A DNA stretch of 64,000 nt from Rhodococcus sp. IEGM 1409 (lineage in GTDB: Bacteria; Actinomycetota; Actinomycetes; Mycobacteriales; Mycobacteriaceae), in assembly GCF_030056735.1 (NCBI RefSeq), contig NZ_JASHKN010000002.1, forward strand, positions 310,001 through 374,000. Reading direction: 5' to 3'. A program made the position numbers and the translations under genes. The notes beneath the pieces were generated by a model. It was not told where the DNA came from and did no database searches. It saw nothing but the letters and a program-made list of their open reading frames with translations. Positions 21,686-30,416 of this stretch are shown here, piece after piece. Position 1 is the stretch's first letter, and each line of letters begins with the position of its first letter.

Positions 21686-22995
21686 AAGCTTGCCTTCGGC
21701 GTCGCGGTCGAACTCTCGAGCATGTCGGCCCACATGTTCTCGAAACCGGGCAACGTCTTGGCGGTGGTTCCGACGTCGTCCACCTCGACGCCGTCGACAA
21801 CCAGGCCGATTATGGCACCGGCTGTTGCCATGCGGTGGTCGGCATACGAGAGCCATTGTCCGCCATGGAGTTCCGTGGGGACGATGGTCAGTCCGTCGTC
21901 GGTTTCGGTGACGGAGCCGCCGAGCTTGTTGATCTCGTCGGCGAGGGCTGCCAGACGGTCGGTCTCGTGCCCGCGCAGGTGCGCGATACCTCGTAGGTGC
22001 GAGGTGCCCTCGGCGAGAGCGGCCAGGGCAGCGACGGTGGGGGTGAGCTCTCCCTCGTCGTGGAGGTCGATGTCGATGCCGCGCAATTTCTCCGGGCCGC
22101 GAACAGTCAGCACGCCGTCGGCAAGAGTGACGTCGGCGCCCATCGACGCGAGGATCCCGCGGATCGCGTCGCCTGGCTGCGTCGTCGACGACGGCCACAT
22201 CGGGACGCTGACGGTTCCTCCGGTGACTGCGGCAGCGGCCAGGAACGGTGTGGCGTTGGAGAGATCGGGTTCGATCGCCCAGTCCACGGCGGCTACGGGC
22301 CCCGGTGTCACCCGCCAGGTGTCAGCGTCACCACCCGTGGCGGGTGTTGTCACGGAAATGCCGGCCTGCCTGAGCATTTCGACGGTCATGTCGATGTGCG
22401 GCATGGAGGGGACCGGCTTGCCGTCGTGATGGACGGTGACGCCCTCTTCGAAGGCAGCAGCCGAGAGGAGGAGACCGGAGACGAACTGCGACGAACCGGA
22501 TGCGTCGATGGTGACCGTCCCGCCGCGTAGGGATCCGGTTCCGGTGACGGTGAACGGGAGTGCGTCACCCTCGATGTGTGCGCCGAGTCCGCGCAGTGCC
22601 TCCAGAATGGTGCCGAGAGGTCGTGTGCGTGCCTGCTCGTCGCCGTCGAAGCGGACGATTCCGTCGGCCATCGCGGCGAGCGGCGGCAGGAAGCGCATCA
22701 CGGTGCCGGCGAGACCGCAGTCGACGTCTCCGCCGCGGAGGGGGCCGGGAACTACGCGCAGTGTGGTCGGATCGCCGGCTTCCTCGACGCCGATACCGAG
22801 GTCGCGTAAAGCGGCGATCATCAGATCGGCGTCACGGCTGCGGAGTGCACCCGTGATCGTGGAGGGGCCATCCGCAAGTGCGGCCAGAATCAGAGCTCGA
22901 TTGGTGATGGACTTGGATCCGGGCAGCGTCACCACTGCATCGACGGGTGCTTGGGCCCTCGGGGCGCTCCACAGACTCAGACTCACATGGTCCAT
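21682..22995 (-). CDS. aroA: 3-phosphoshikimate 1-carboxyvinyltransferase (EPSP synthase)
   Basis: Sixth step of the shikimate pathway, joining shikimate-3-phosphate and PEP. 437 aa. [18 protein letters not shown] (about 24-41) carries the substrate-binding Lys/Ser, [16 protein letters not shown] the GTxxR-type loop, and [12 protein letters not shown] the conserved C-terminal arginine region. First gene of an aroA-rsgA operon on the minus strand; only 49 bp separate its start from the divergent SRAP gene. Confidence 0.96.
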   Translation of the reverse strand: MDHVSLSLWSAPRAQAPVDAVVTLPGSKSITNRALILAALADGPSTITGALRSRDADLMIAALRDLGIGVEEAGDPTTLRVVPGPLRGGDVDCGLAGTVMRFLPPLAAMADGIVRFDGDEQARTRPLGTILEALRGLGAHIEGDALPFTVTGTGSLRGGTVTIDASGSSQFVSGLLLSAAAFEEGVTVHHDGKPVPSMPHIDMTVEMLRQAGISVTTPATGGDADTWRVTPGPVAAVDWAIEPDLSNATPFLAAAAVTGGTVSVPMWPSSTTQPGDAIRGILASMGADVTLADGVLTVRGPEKLRGIDIDLHDEGELTPTVAALAALAEGTSHLRGIAHLRGHETDRLAALADEINKLGGSVTETDDGLTIVPTELHGGQWLSYADHRMATAGAIIGLVVDGVEVDDVGTTAKTLPGFENMWADMLESSTATPKASF

Positions 22996-23044
22996 CTTCT
23001 CTCATCGGTGGGGGAATGGTCGAAACCATGCCACCCTGGGTGTC

Positions 23045-23797
23045 ATGTGCGGAAGGTATGCGACCACAGCGGACCCGGCCACCCTGGCGGTGGAACTCGA
23101 TGCGCTCGACGAGACCGACCACTCGGCGCCCGTCGAAGCCGACTACAACGTGGCACCGACGACCGAGGTGCTGACCGTTGTGGAACGCCACGATCGGGAA
23201 AACCCCGACAGCGATCCGACCAAGAGAATTCGGCGGATGCGCTGGGGATTGGTGCCCTCGTGGACCAAGGAACTGGGCAAAGGCCCGGTCCTGTTCAACG
23301 CTCGTGCCGACTCGTTGGCGGAGAAGCCGGCGTTTCGGACCGCGTTCAAGTTCAAGCGTTGCCTGGTCCCGATGGACGGGTGGTACGAGTGGCAGACCGA
23401 GGCCACCGGTGGGAAGAAGGCAGCGAAGATTCCTTACTACATGCACCCCGACGACGGATCACGGCTGTTCATGGCTGGTGTGTGGTCTGCCTGGCGGGAC
23501 CCGAATGTCGAGAATGCGAGCCCCGTCCTGAGCTGCTCGATCGTCACAGTTGACTCACTCGGTCACCTGGAGCGGGTTCACGACCGGATGCCCCTCGCCC
23601 TACCTCGTGACCGCTGGGAAGCGTGGCTCGATCCCGACAACACCGTCGATTCGGCCCTGCTCGAACCGACCCCGGACCTTTTCGAGCGGATCGACATCGA
23701 TCGAGTCCGGCCGCTGGTCAACAGTGTCAAGAACAACGGACACGAGTTGATCGAGCCGGACGTCGACCGCGCCGGCGAGCAGATCAGTCTGCTCTAG
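23045..23797 (+). CDS. SRAP-domain abasic-site protein (HMCES/YedK type)
   Basis: 250-aa SOS-response-associated peptidase that forms a thiazolidine crosslink with abasic sites in single-stranded DNA through its Cys2, protecting replication forks. It begins MCGRYA, exposing catalytic Cys2 after Met removal. NARADSLAEKPAFR and the HDRMPLALPRDRWEAWLD region carry the family's conserved residues. ATG 23045 is forced by the Cys2 requirement. Divergent from aroA, corresponding to Rv3226c. Confidence 0.93.
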   Translation: MCGRYATTADPATLAVELDALDETDHSAPVEADYNVAPTTEVLTVVERHDRENPDSDPTKRIRRMRWGLVPSWTKELGKGPVLFNARADSLAEKPAFRTAFKFKRCLVPMDGWYEWQTEATGGKKAAKIPYYMHPDDGSRLFMAGVWSAWRDPNVENASPVLSCSIVTVDSLGHLERVHDRMPLALPRDRWEAWLDPDNTVDSALLEPTPDLFERIDIDRVRPLVNSVKNNGHELIEPDVDRAGEQISLL

Positions 23798-23800
23798 CGG

Positions 23801-24529
23801 TCAGCCGAGAGACCAGGTGACGGTCACTTCGAACGAAACCTGCTGGGTTCCCGGGGCGAGAACGATGTCGGACATCGAGGTGTCGGGAGCGCGCATGGTC
23901 TGGCCGCCGCTGGTGTCGTGCGCCTCGGTGATGGTCACGACGCTCTGGAGCGACGTACCGGAGAGATCCGCGTACTGCTCGGCACGGTTCTTCGCGTCCT
24001 CGAAAGCCCTGGTGCGTGCGTCGGCCAGAAGCTGAGAGTCGTCGTCGATGGCGAAGGCAACGTTGCCGAGCCGCGCTGCGTTTCCGCCCGCCGCGATACC
24101 GGCGTCCAGCACACCCGAAGCCTTGTCGAGATCGCGTACGACGATTCGTACCGAGTTGGTTGCCCGGTAGCCCGTCACGTTACCGCCGACGAACGGCCCA
24201 CCAGTGGCGTCGTACTGCGGCTGAACGGACAGGTCGCTTGTCTGCACGTCCTCGGGGGCCACGCCGGCATTGACTATCGCGTCAATCATCTGGCGGGCCT
24301 TGTCATTCGACTCGGAAACCGCTCCCGATACATCCGCGGCGACAACCTCGATGCCGATGTCCGCGTTGAGGATGTCCGGTGCCCCCCGAACCTGTCCTGA
24401 TCCGACCACCGTGACTTCCTTGGCGGCGCTGCCGGAACTCCCGCAGGCCGTCAGTGAGACGGTGAGGGCTGCGGCTGCGGCGGTCAGTGCAAAAGTTTTC
24501 AGGGGCGGACGCTTGGTTTGTGTACGCAT
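23801..24529 (-). CDS. SIMPL-domain lipoprotein
   Basis: 242-aa exported SIMPL (DUF541) protein. Signal peptide with lipobox LTAC (Cys about 29), Ser/Gly linker, then the SIMPL fold with VVGSGQVRGAPDILNADIGIEV and the C-terminal QQVSFEVTVTWSLG strand. Family members are periplasmic or surface proteins with oxidative-stress links but no defined reaction. It follows ybaK by 24 bp on the same strand, so probably one transcript. Confidence 0.85.
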   Translation of the reverse strand: MRTQTKRPPLKTFALTAAAAALTVSLTACGSSGSAAKEVTVVGSGQVRGAPDILNADIGIEVVAADVSGAVSESNDKARQMIDAIVNAGVAPEDVQTSDLSVQPQYDATGGPFVGGNVTGYRATNSVRIVVRDLDKASGVLDAGIAAGGNAARLGNVAFAIDDDSQLLADARTRAFEDAKNRAEQYADLSGTSLQSVVTITEAHDTSGGQTMRAPDTSMSDIVLAPGTQQVSFEVTVTWSLG

Positions 24530-24553
24530 GAACAGACCGTAGCGACCGGATCC

Positions 24554-25048
24554 TCAGCCCGCTGTGATTTGTGCGGTGACCGCGCCGCTCAGCTGGGCAA
24601 GGTCGGTCGGAGCCAGTTCGATTTCGAGGCCGCGCCGTCCGGCGCTGCAGAGAACCCGATCCCAGTCGAGAGCCGAGGCATCGATCACGGTCGGCAGTTT
24701 CTTGCGTTGGCCGAGCGGTGAGATACCACCGAAGACGTAGCCGCTCGAGCGCTCGGCTTCGGCGCGATCGGCCATGACGGCTTTGCTTGCACCGAGGGCA
24801 GCGGCTGCAGCTTTGAGTGAGAGTTTGTCCGGTACCGGCAGAACAGCGACGGCGAGCTTGCCCGAATCGAGTTTGACGACCAAGGTCTTGAAGATCTGGG
24901 CGGCCTCGACTCCCACCAACTCGGCCAGTGCTGTGACCGCCTCGTCGCCGAACGATTCGGCGCGTGGGTCGTGGTCGTAGCTGTGAACGCGGTGCGGTGT
25001 CTTCGACTTGGCGAGCAGTGCGGTCGCAGGGGTCGCTGTTCCGGCCAT
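24554..25048 (-). CDS. ybaK: Cys-tRNA(Pro)/Cys-tRNA deacylase YbaK
   Basis: 164-aa trans-editing enzyme that hydrolyses mischarged Cys-tRNA(Pro). The fold is covered by [34 protein letters not shown] (catalytic Lys in the FKTL segment) and the conserved [17 protein letters not shown]. Start at ATG 25048, facing sigH across a 207-bp divergent region that carries a SigH-type promoter for the other strand. Confidence 0.92.
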   Translation of the reverse strand: MAGTATPATALLAKSKTPHRVHSYDHDPRAESFGDEAVTALAELVGVEAAQIFKTLVVKLDSGKLAVAVLPVPDKLSLKAAAAALGASKAVMADRAEAERSSGYVFGGISPLGQRKKLPTVIDASALDWDRVLCSAGRRGLEIELAPTDLAQLSGAVTAQITAG

Positions 25049-25095
25049 GACGAAGACCTTAGGTGGACCCCTCTGTCCGGACTCCGACCAGGCCG

Positions 25096-25121
25096 GGAAC
25101 AGAGTCGCAGACTCCCGTGTT
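25096..25121 (+). promoter_or_regulatory. SigH/SigR-type promoter of sigH
   Basis: GGAAC at 25096-25100 and GTT at 25119-25121 are separated by 18 bp, matching the GGAA(T/C)-N18-GTT consensus of SigH/SigR. It is expected to give autoregulated transcription starting near 25127, about 130 nt before the chosen GTG start and a few bases before an in-frame ATG at 25133. Confidence 0.7.
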
Positions 25122-25255
25122 GGTACCAGTTGATGAAACTTGTCCCGAGAAGCGAAGGAGCGACCGTGCTGGCTGTGTGTGAGCCACCACCGGCCCGTGG
25201 GTCGGATCTTCAGTTGGCGGTAACCTTGATCCCTACGGCTAGTGAAGGGATCAGA

Positions 25256-25981
25256 GTGCTGGAACACGACCGGCCCAAGGACGAACCGTCGCAGGTTACC
25301 GAAGACGAACCGTCGGAGGTCACCGAACCTGTCGATGGTGCGGTGTCCGAAAGGCCCGAAACTGCGGATGAGTTGATTGCCCGGTTCGAGCGTGACGCGC
25401 TCCCGTTGCTCGACCAGTTGTACGGCGCTGCATTGCGTATGACGAGGAACCCGGCTGATGCCGAAGACCTCGTGCAGGAGACGTACGTCAAGGCGTACAC
25501 AGCTTTCCGCTCGTTCCGTGCCGGTACCAACCTGAAAGCCTGGCTGTATCGGATTCTCACCAACACATACATCAACTCGTACCGGAAGAAGCAGCGCCAA
25601 CCCGCGCAGTATCCGACGGACGAGATCACCGACTGGCAGTTGGCCGCCACCGCAGAGCACACGTCCACCGGTCTGCGTTCGGCCGAGGTGGAGGCGCTCG
25701 ACGCTCTGCCGGACGACGACATCAAGGCGGCGCTGCAGTCGCTGCCCGAGGAATTCCGGATGGCGGTGTATTACGCGGACGTCGAGGGATTCCCGTACAA
25801 GGAGATCGCGGAGATCATGGGCACACCCATCGGGACGGTGATGTCACGGCTGCATCGTGGTCGTAAGCAATTGCGTGGTCTCTTGGCCGATGTCGCCAAA
25901 GACCGTGGATTCAATCGGAACGGCGCAGTCGACACGGCCACGGCCGGCACAGCCACCGAGGCGGAAGGTGTCAAACGATGA
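25256..25981 (+). CDS. sigH: ECF sigma factor SigH
   Basis: Redox/heat-stress sigma factor that directs thioredoxin, chaperone and protease genes. 241 aa from GTG 25256: region 2 (about 45-120) with [31 protein letters not shown], and region 4 (about 165-225) with [37 protein letters not shown] lies five bases before the GTG. It has a longer N terminus than M. tuberculosis SigH (extra acidic repeats [16 protein letters not shown]). An in-frame ATG at 25133 just after the predicted transcription start could give a 41-residue extension. Overlaps rshA by four bases. Confidence 0.95.
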   Translation: MLEHDRPKDEPSQVTEDEPSEVTEPVDGAVSERPETADELIARFERDALPLLDQLYGAALRMTRNPADAEDLVQETYVKAYTAFRSFRAGTNLKAWLYRILTNTYINSYRKKQRQPAQYPTDEITDWQLAATAEHTSTGLRSAEVEALDALPDDDIKAALQSLPEEFRMAVYYADVEGFPYKEIAEIMGTPIGTVMSRLHRGRKQLRGLLADVAKDRGFNRNGAVDTATAGTATEAEGVKR

Positions 25982-26259
25982 GTGAGCAGGACGAATTCGA
26001 AAGGCTCGACTGCTCGGCAGTCATCGCCGACGTCTGGTTGATGCTCGACGGTGAATGTGACGATTCGAGTCGCGCTCGCCTGCAGCGTCATATCGACGAC
26101 TGCGGATCGTGCCTCGAGGCCTACGGGATCGAGGAGAAGGTCAAGAGCTTGATCAACCGCAAGTGCGGCGGGGATCACGCACCGGAAAGCCTGCGTCAGC
26201 GGCTCACCATCGAATTGCGTCGGACCATCGTCATCACGACTACCGAAGCCGACAGCTGA
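25978..26259 (+). CDS. rshA: Zinc-binding anti-sigma factor RshA
   Basis: 93-aa ZAS-type anti-sigma factor that binds SigH when reduced and releases it on disulfide formation. The HxxxCxxC signature is His38, Cys42, Cys45, with Cys12 as a further possible zinc ligand and Cys27 nearby. The ATG overlaps the sigH stop (ATGA), fixing stoichiometric production. A short inverted repeat (26260-26282) and a long terminator follow. Confidence 0.94.
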   Translation: MSEQDEFERLDCSAVIADVWLMLDGECDDSSRARLQRHIDDCGSCLEAYGIEEKVKSLINRKCGGDHAPESLRQRLTIELRRTIVITTTEADS

Positions 26260-26302
26260 CCCTTCAGTGAAGATCTGAAGGGCAGTAACCTCGAAAAGCA
26301 AC

Positions 26303-26349
26303 AACGTCCGAGGGGCGGGGAAGCAATGCTTCCCCGCCCCTCGGACGTT
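26303..26349. terminator. 22-bp bidirectional terminator
   Basis: Perfect 22-bp inverted repeat, arms 26303-26324 and 26328-26349, loop AAT; the arms begin AACGTCCGAGGGG. It sits between rshA and the minus-strand bL37 gene and can end both. Confidence 0.92.
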
Positions 26350-26364
26350 TTGTTGCGCTACATG

Positions 26365-26439
26365 TCAGGCGTTTGGACGCTTGCCATGGTTAGCGGCGTT
26401 GCCCTTACGGCTGCGCTTCTTACGACCACGCTTACCCAT
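26365..26439 (-). CDS. Large-subunit ribosomal protein bL37, 24 aa
   Basis: Very small, highly basic protein of 24 residues, reading MGKRGRKKRSRKGNAANHGK then RPNA. It matches the actinobacterial 50S protein bL37 found in mycobacterial ribosome structures. ATG 26439 has GGGAG nine bases upstream and TGA is at 26365-26367. Too short for usual ORF cutoffs. It is transcribed opposite to its neighbours and ends at the long hairpin shared with rshA. Confidence 0.9.
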   Translation of the reverse strand: MGKRGRKKRSRKGNAANHGKRPNA

Positions 26440-26575
26440 GATTGGTCTCCCTTCTGTTTCTTTCGCGTCATTGTTTCACGCCGATGCCGGTGTGGTTCCA
26501 TTGGCAGGTCGATCGAGTAATCCGTCGATGTATTTTCGTGGTCAGAGTGCAGTTCCGACAGAAGTGAGGTTCACG

Positions 26576-26791
26576 ATGGCAGAAGACGTGCGCGCCGAGA
26601 TGGTTTCGACGGTCTACCAGGTCGTCGTGAGCGAGGGAGACGTCGTCGCGGACGGCGACACCCTGGTCATCCTCGAATCGATGAAGATGGAAATTCCAGT
26701 CCTGGCCGAGGTTCCGGGAACGGTGACGACGGTGGGCGTCAAGGTCGGCGACGTGATTCAGCAAGGCGATCTGATCGCCGTGATCTCCTAA
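26576..26791 (+). CDS. Biotin/lipoyl attachment protein
   Basis: 71-aa single-domain biotinyl carrier. The attachment motif ESMKMEIPV (modified Lys about 38) identifies biotin rather than lipoate as the likely prosthetic group. Matches Rv3221c by position. Stand-alone carriers of this kind have no proven carboxylase partner; nothing nearby encodes one. ATG 26576 with GTGAGG upstream; 8 bp before pdtaS. Confidence 0.9.
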   Translation: MAEDVRAEMVSTVYQVVVSEGDVVADGDTLVILESMKMEIPVLAEVPGTVTTVGVKVGDVIQQGDLIAVIS

Positions 26792-26799
26792 GTCGGACG

Positions 26800-28302
26800 A
26801 TGTCCACTCTCAGTGACCTCCTCGCCGAACACACCGATCTCCCGGGTGCGGCGGTCGACCATCTCCAGCGCGTCGTGGGGGAGTGGCAACTGCTCGCCGA
26901 CCTCTCTTTTGCTGACGTTCTCCTGTGGGTGGGCACCGAATCGGAGAAGAACCGTTCCGAAGGGACGGTCATCTGCGTAGCGCACTGCCGGCCGACAACG
27001 GCATCGACGGCTTTCCCGGAGGACGCGGTTGGAACGGTCGTTTCCGAGTCCGAGCATCCGCAGGTTCTTCGCGCTCTCGTGGAGGGCCGCGTTGTGCGTG
27101 GGGAAGACGAGACGTGGCGTGAAGGAATGCCGCCGCGTAGGGAAGCCGTTCCGGTGCGTCTGGACGGGCAAGTCATCGCAGTTCTGAGCCGCGACACCAA
27201 CTTGTCGCACCAGCGAGCGCAGAGTCCGCTCGAGCTCGCGTATCTCGACTGCGCCGAAGACCTGTGCCAGATGATCAGCGACGGAACCTTCCCGATCCGA
27301 GAATCGCGCTCCGACACGAACTCGAGCCCACGTGCGGGCGATGGTTTCATCCGTCTCGACACCGAAGGCGCCGTCGTCTACGCCAGCCCGAACGCCCTCT
27401 CGGCGTATCACCGGATGGGCCTGAGTTCTGATCTGGTGGGACAAGATCTCGCGGCGTTGACCCGCTCGTTGGTCACCGACCCGTTCGAGTCTCAGGAAGC
27501 GGCGGGATACATCCGAGATACGTTGGCGGACAAGCCTGGCCGTCGAATGGAGATCGAGGCGCGTGGGGCGACAGTTCTGCTGCGTGCACTGGTTCTCAAG
27601 CCGGGAGGTCGGCACGTCGGTGCAGCGGTCGTCGTCCGCGACGTCACCGAGGTCAAGCGTCGTGATCGCGCGCTCCTGAGCAAGGACGCGACCATCCGCG
27701 AAATTCACCATCGAGTGAAGAACAACCTGCAAACCGTCGCGGCGCTTCTGCGCCTACAGGCCAGGCGAACCGGTAACGACGAAGCGCGACAAGCATTGAC
27801 GGAATCGGTGAGGCGCGTGACGTCCATCGCCCTCGTTCACGACACCTTGTCGATGTCGGTGGACGAAGAGGTGGATCTCGACGAGGTGATCGACCGGTTG
27901 GTTCCCATGCTCTCCGATGTCGCGGGAGTAGGTGTGCCGGTGACGATTCGGCGCGAGGGAAGTTTCGGAGTGTTCTCCGCTGAGCGCGCCACCCCGCTGG
28001 TCATGGTGCTGACGGAGTTGGTGCAGAACGCGATCGAGCACGCTTTCGATCCGGGACTCACCGGCACGGTCACACTCAGCGCCGAGCGTTCTGCGCGCTG
28101 GTTGGACGTGATCATCCACGACAACGGGCGTGGCCTGCCGGAGAACTTCGACCTCGAGAAGTCCGATCGCCTCGGACTTCAGATCGTGCGGACTCTGCTG
28201 GGCGCCGAACTCGGCGGCTCGCTCGGACTGCACCCGGGAAGCGGTGGCGGCACCGACGCGGTTCTGCGTGTGCCGCTCGGTAGACGTACTGCGCGTTACT
28301 GA
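26800..28302 (+). CDS. pdtaS: Sensor histidine kinase PdtaS
   Basis: Soluble HisKA_2-family kinase that in M. tuberculosis phosphorylates the RNA-binding antiterminator PdtaR (encoded elsewhere). 500 aa: GAF domain about 1-145, PAS domain about 175-290, the dimerisation/phospho-acceptor motif IHHRVKNNLQTVAALLRLQ with His303, and a HATPase domain with NAIEHAF and DNGRGLPENF. No transmembrane segment. Length and phospho-His position agree with mycobacterial PdtaS. Terminates at a hairpin shared with whiB1. Confidence 0.93.
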   Translation: MSTLSDLLAEHTDLPGAAVDHLQRVVGEWQLLADLSFADVLLWVGTESEKNRSEGTVICVAHCRPTTASTAFPEDAVGTVVSESEHPQVLRALVEGRVVRGEDETWREGMPPRREAVPVRLDGQVIAVLSRDTNLSHQRAQSPLELAYLDCAEDLCQMISDGTFPIRESRSDTNSSPRAGDGFIRLDTEGAVVYASPNALSAYHRMGLSSDLVGQDLAALTRSLVTDPFESQEAAGYIRDTLADKPGRRMEIEARGATVLLRALVLKPGGRHVGAAVVVRDVTEVKRRDRALLSKDATIREIHHRVKNNLQTVAALLRLQARRTGNDEARQALTESVRRVTSIALVHDTLSMSVDEEVDLDEVIDRLVPMLSDVAGVGVPVTIRREGSFGVFSAERATPLVMVLTELVQNAIEHAFDPGLTGTVTLSAERSARWLDVIIHDNGRGLPENFDLEKSDRLGLQIVRTLLGAELGGSLGLHPGSGGGTDAVLRVPLGRRTARY

Positions 28303-28335
28303 TTCGAGCAGCACTAGTAATTCGAGTGGACAAAA

Positions 28336-28361
28336 AGCCCGGCACCATGTGGTGCCGGGCT
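28336..28361. terminator. Bidirectional terminator pdtaS/whiB1
   Basis: AGCCCGGCACCA (28336-28347) and TGGTGCCGGGCT (28350-28361), a 12-bp perfect stem. AAAAA on the 5' side gives a U-tract for the minus-strand whiB1 transcript. Confidence 0.88.
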
Positions 28362-28421
28362 GTCGTCTTCGACTGTGTGGAGGGGCTGTACTCCGCCGCA
28401 AGTCGAACGTCTCGGTTCTAC

Positions 28422-28676
28422 CTAGACGGAAGTGCGTGCACGGGTACGTGCGTTGCGACGCTTGAGTGCGCGTCGCTCGTCTTCGCTCATTCCGCCCCAG
28501 ACGCCTGCGTCCTGACCGGACTCGAGGGCCCAGGACAGGCACTCGGCGGTGACGGGGCAGCGGTTGCAGACAACCTTGGCATCAGCGATCTGAGCGAGGG
28601 CCGGTCCGCTGTTTCCCACGGGGAAGAACAGTTCGGGATCCTCGTCGCGACAGATTGCGTTGTGGCGCCAGTCCAT
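28422..28676 (-). CDS. whiB1: WhiB1 iron-sulfur transcription regulator
   Basis: 84-aa Wbl protein carrying an NO-sensitive [4Fe-4S] cluster; essential in M. tuberculosis, it binds the primary sigma factor's region 4. Cluster cysteines are at 9, 37, 40 and 46, followed by the GVWGG turn and a basic C terminus (RRALKRRNARTRARTSV). ATG 28676 has AAGGAG upstream; an in-frame GTG 16 codons earlier is not needed. A CRP-like site lies about 90-105 bp upstream. Confidence 0.96.
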   Translation of the reverse strand: MDWRHNAICRDEDPELFFPVGNSGPALAQIADAKVVCNRCPVTAECLSWALESGQDAGVWGGMSEDERRALKRRNARTRARTSV

Positions 28677-28765
28677 CTTTTTTCGCTCCTTAATTGGGTG
28701 TGTATTCACACCATTTGGTACCAATGAGTTTGTGTGTGCGTCATCAACGTTTCCGCACTGTTACT

Positions 28766-28781
28766 TGTGAATGCTTTCACG
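28766..28781. promoter_or_regulatory. CRP/FNR-type site upstream of whiB1
   Basis: TGTGAATGCTTTCACG fits TGTGA-N6-TCACA with one mismatch. It lies in the 255-bp region upstream of whiB1. M. tuberculosis whiB1 is controlled by the cAMP receptor protein Rv3676, so the same control is likely here. I see no other feature in this gap. Confidence 0.65.
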
Positions 28782-28931
28782 AACTCGCGGTATGTCAATA
28801 GGTTTGAACGGGTTCGTGGGCCAACTCACTAATTTGTGACACACCTGACGGCCACCTGGTCGTCACCGGCATTTTACCCGATTTCGGCTATTCGGCACCA
28901 GAGTTTTTGCAGGTCAAACCTGTTGCCTGAC

Positions 28932-29888
28932 TCACGTCGCGATCGGCGCGAACACTTCCAGTGCATCCGGGACCGAGGTGAATTCGACCTTTTCGCGCAG
29001 TCCGATGTAGTCGCCGTCCATCTGGAGTCCGATCGGTCGCGACGATTCGATGGTGATTGTCGAGACGTCGTCGGTGCGTAGGAGAACCTTCGATTTCGGC
29101 TCTGCCCCGCGTGCGAGGAGCTGGCGCACAACCCGCAGGGACGGTAGGACTTTGGTGCTCGTCATTGCGAAGATGCCGAGTCCACTGTCGAAGGTCGTTC
29201 CCGGATTGGTGTGTACGGGACGCTCTTCCAGATATGTCCACGGGCTCGAGTTCGACACGAACGCGTAGTGGACTCCGGGGACGGGATCCTGATCGGGAAG
29301 GTGGACTGTCAGGGCTGGTTCGGCTCGCTTGGCGCGGAAGAACGCTGCGATCGCGGTTCGGACATATCGGGCGGGAGTGGCAGCGTCACCATTTTTGCGG
29401 CTGGCATCGACGGCCTCACACACATCGGCGTCGAGGCCCATTCCGGCGTTGAACGTGAACCAACGGTTGTCGCAATGTGCGAGCCCGATTCGGCGTCTCG
29501 TCCGCTCCGAGAGTAGGTCGACGAGTTGGTTTGTGGCGTCGATCGGGTCGGCGGCAATACCGAGTGAACGCGCGAAAACGTTGGCCGAGCCCCCTGGAAC
29601 GACCGCGATCGTCGGGATCGGACCGACCGGAACCGATTTCATCGACGCGGGATGCGGTGCCCCGAGCAGTCCGTTGACCACTTCGTTGACCGTTCCGTCG
29701 CCGCCGTGGACGATCACCGAGCCGAAGCCGTCTTCGTGGGCCTCGCGCGCCAGTTCGGCAGCGTGTCCCCGATGTGTGGTGTGCGCCACAGTAAGTCGCA
29801 CCCGGCTCTCGAGGGCGTGTGCCAACAGGTCACGACCGGCAGCGGTGGTGGAGGTGGCATTGGGATTGACGATCAGCAGTGCGCGCAC
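28932..29888 (-). CDS. Diacylglycerol/sphingoid lipid kinase family protein
   Basis: 318-aa DAGK-catalytic-domain protein (YegS/LCB5 type). The nucleotide-binding loop VHGGDGTVNEVVNGLL is near residues 58-73; MRALLIVNPNA and the beta-rich C-terminal domain are typical. It would phosphorylate a lipid alcohol with ATP; the substrate is unknown. Corresponds to Rv3218. Divergent from the following membrane-protein gene with 41 bp between starts. Confidence 0.87.
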   Translation of the reverse strand: MRALLIVNPNATSTTAAGRDLLAHALESRVRLTVAHTTHRGHAAELAREAHEDGFGSVIVHGGDGTVNEVVNGLLGAPHPASMKSVPVGPIPTIAVVPGGSANVFARSLGIAADPIDATNQLVDLLSERTRRRIGLAHCDNRWFTFNAGMGLDADVCEAVDASRKNGDAATPARYVRTAIAAFFRAKRAEPALTVHLPDQDPVPGVHYAFVSNSSPWTYLEERPVHTNPGTTFDSGLGIFAMTSTKVLPSLRVVRQLLARGAEPKSKVLLRTDDVSTITIESSRPIGLQMDGDYIGLREKVEFTSVPDALEVFAPIAT

Positions 29889-29929
29889 GGGGCATGAGCC
29901 TATCCGGTGTCGTGTTCTAGGCTGGCCTC

Positions 29930-30412
29930 GTGCCGAATACCGCCAGTCCGAACGCCCTGCCCAAGACAGTCAGATGGGCAGGTGCCCTCGTGACGCTGCA
30001 AGGGCTGGTTGCCGCCGGGTTCGCGATCGTCGCGGTGATTCGCGGCGCAACCGGGCACGATCAGAGCGTCACCAACGGGTACGGCTTCGCCGCCTGGGTC
30101 GCGATTCTCGGGGGCGCGGTGTTGGCTGCAGGGATCGCTCTGCTGACCGGTCGCCGGTGGGGCCGGGCAATCGCCGTCGTCGCCCAGTTGCTGCTCCTGC
30201 CGGTCGCCTGGTCGCTGCTGACCGATTCGCATCAGGTGCCGCTCGGCGTCGTTCTGGGTGTCGTCGTTCTCGGCGCCCTCGGCTGCCTGTTCTCGGCGCC
30301 GACGTCTCGGTGGATGGCAGCGGAGTACGGAGCGTACGCAGACGAGGTATCGCCGGAAGAGGGAAACCCCGGCGCTGACGAGCCCGAAGAGCCGCAGGAC
30401 AGGAAGGGCTGA
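29930..30412 (+). CDS. Four-helix membrane protein
   Basis: 160-aa protein with four predicted transmembrane helices (about 16-38, 52-72, 80-100, 108-126) and an acidic Glu/Asp/Pro-rich tail after residue 130. Function unknown; by position it matches Rv3217c. GTG 29930 without clear ribosome-binding site. It ends 4 bp before the convergent acetyltransferase. Confidence 0.75.
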   Translation: MPNTASPNALPKTVRWAGALVTLQGLVAAGFAIVAVIRGATGHDQSVTNGYGFAAWVAILGGAVLAAGIALLTGRRWGRAIAVVAQLLLLPVAWSLLTDSHQVPLGVVLGVVVLGALGCLFSAPTSRWMAAEYGAYADEVSPEEGNPGADEPEEPQDRKG

Positions 30413-30416
30413 ACGC

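Noticed and set aside
28302..28326. ATTCGAG repeated 18 bp apart just after the pdtaS stop codon.
   Set aside because: Only seven bases match, too few to count with the other stop-codon duplications.
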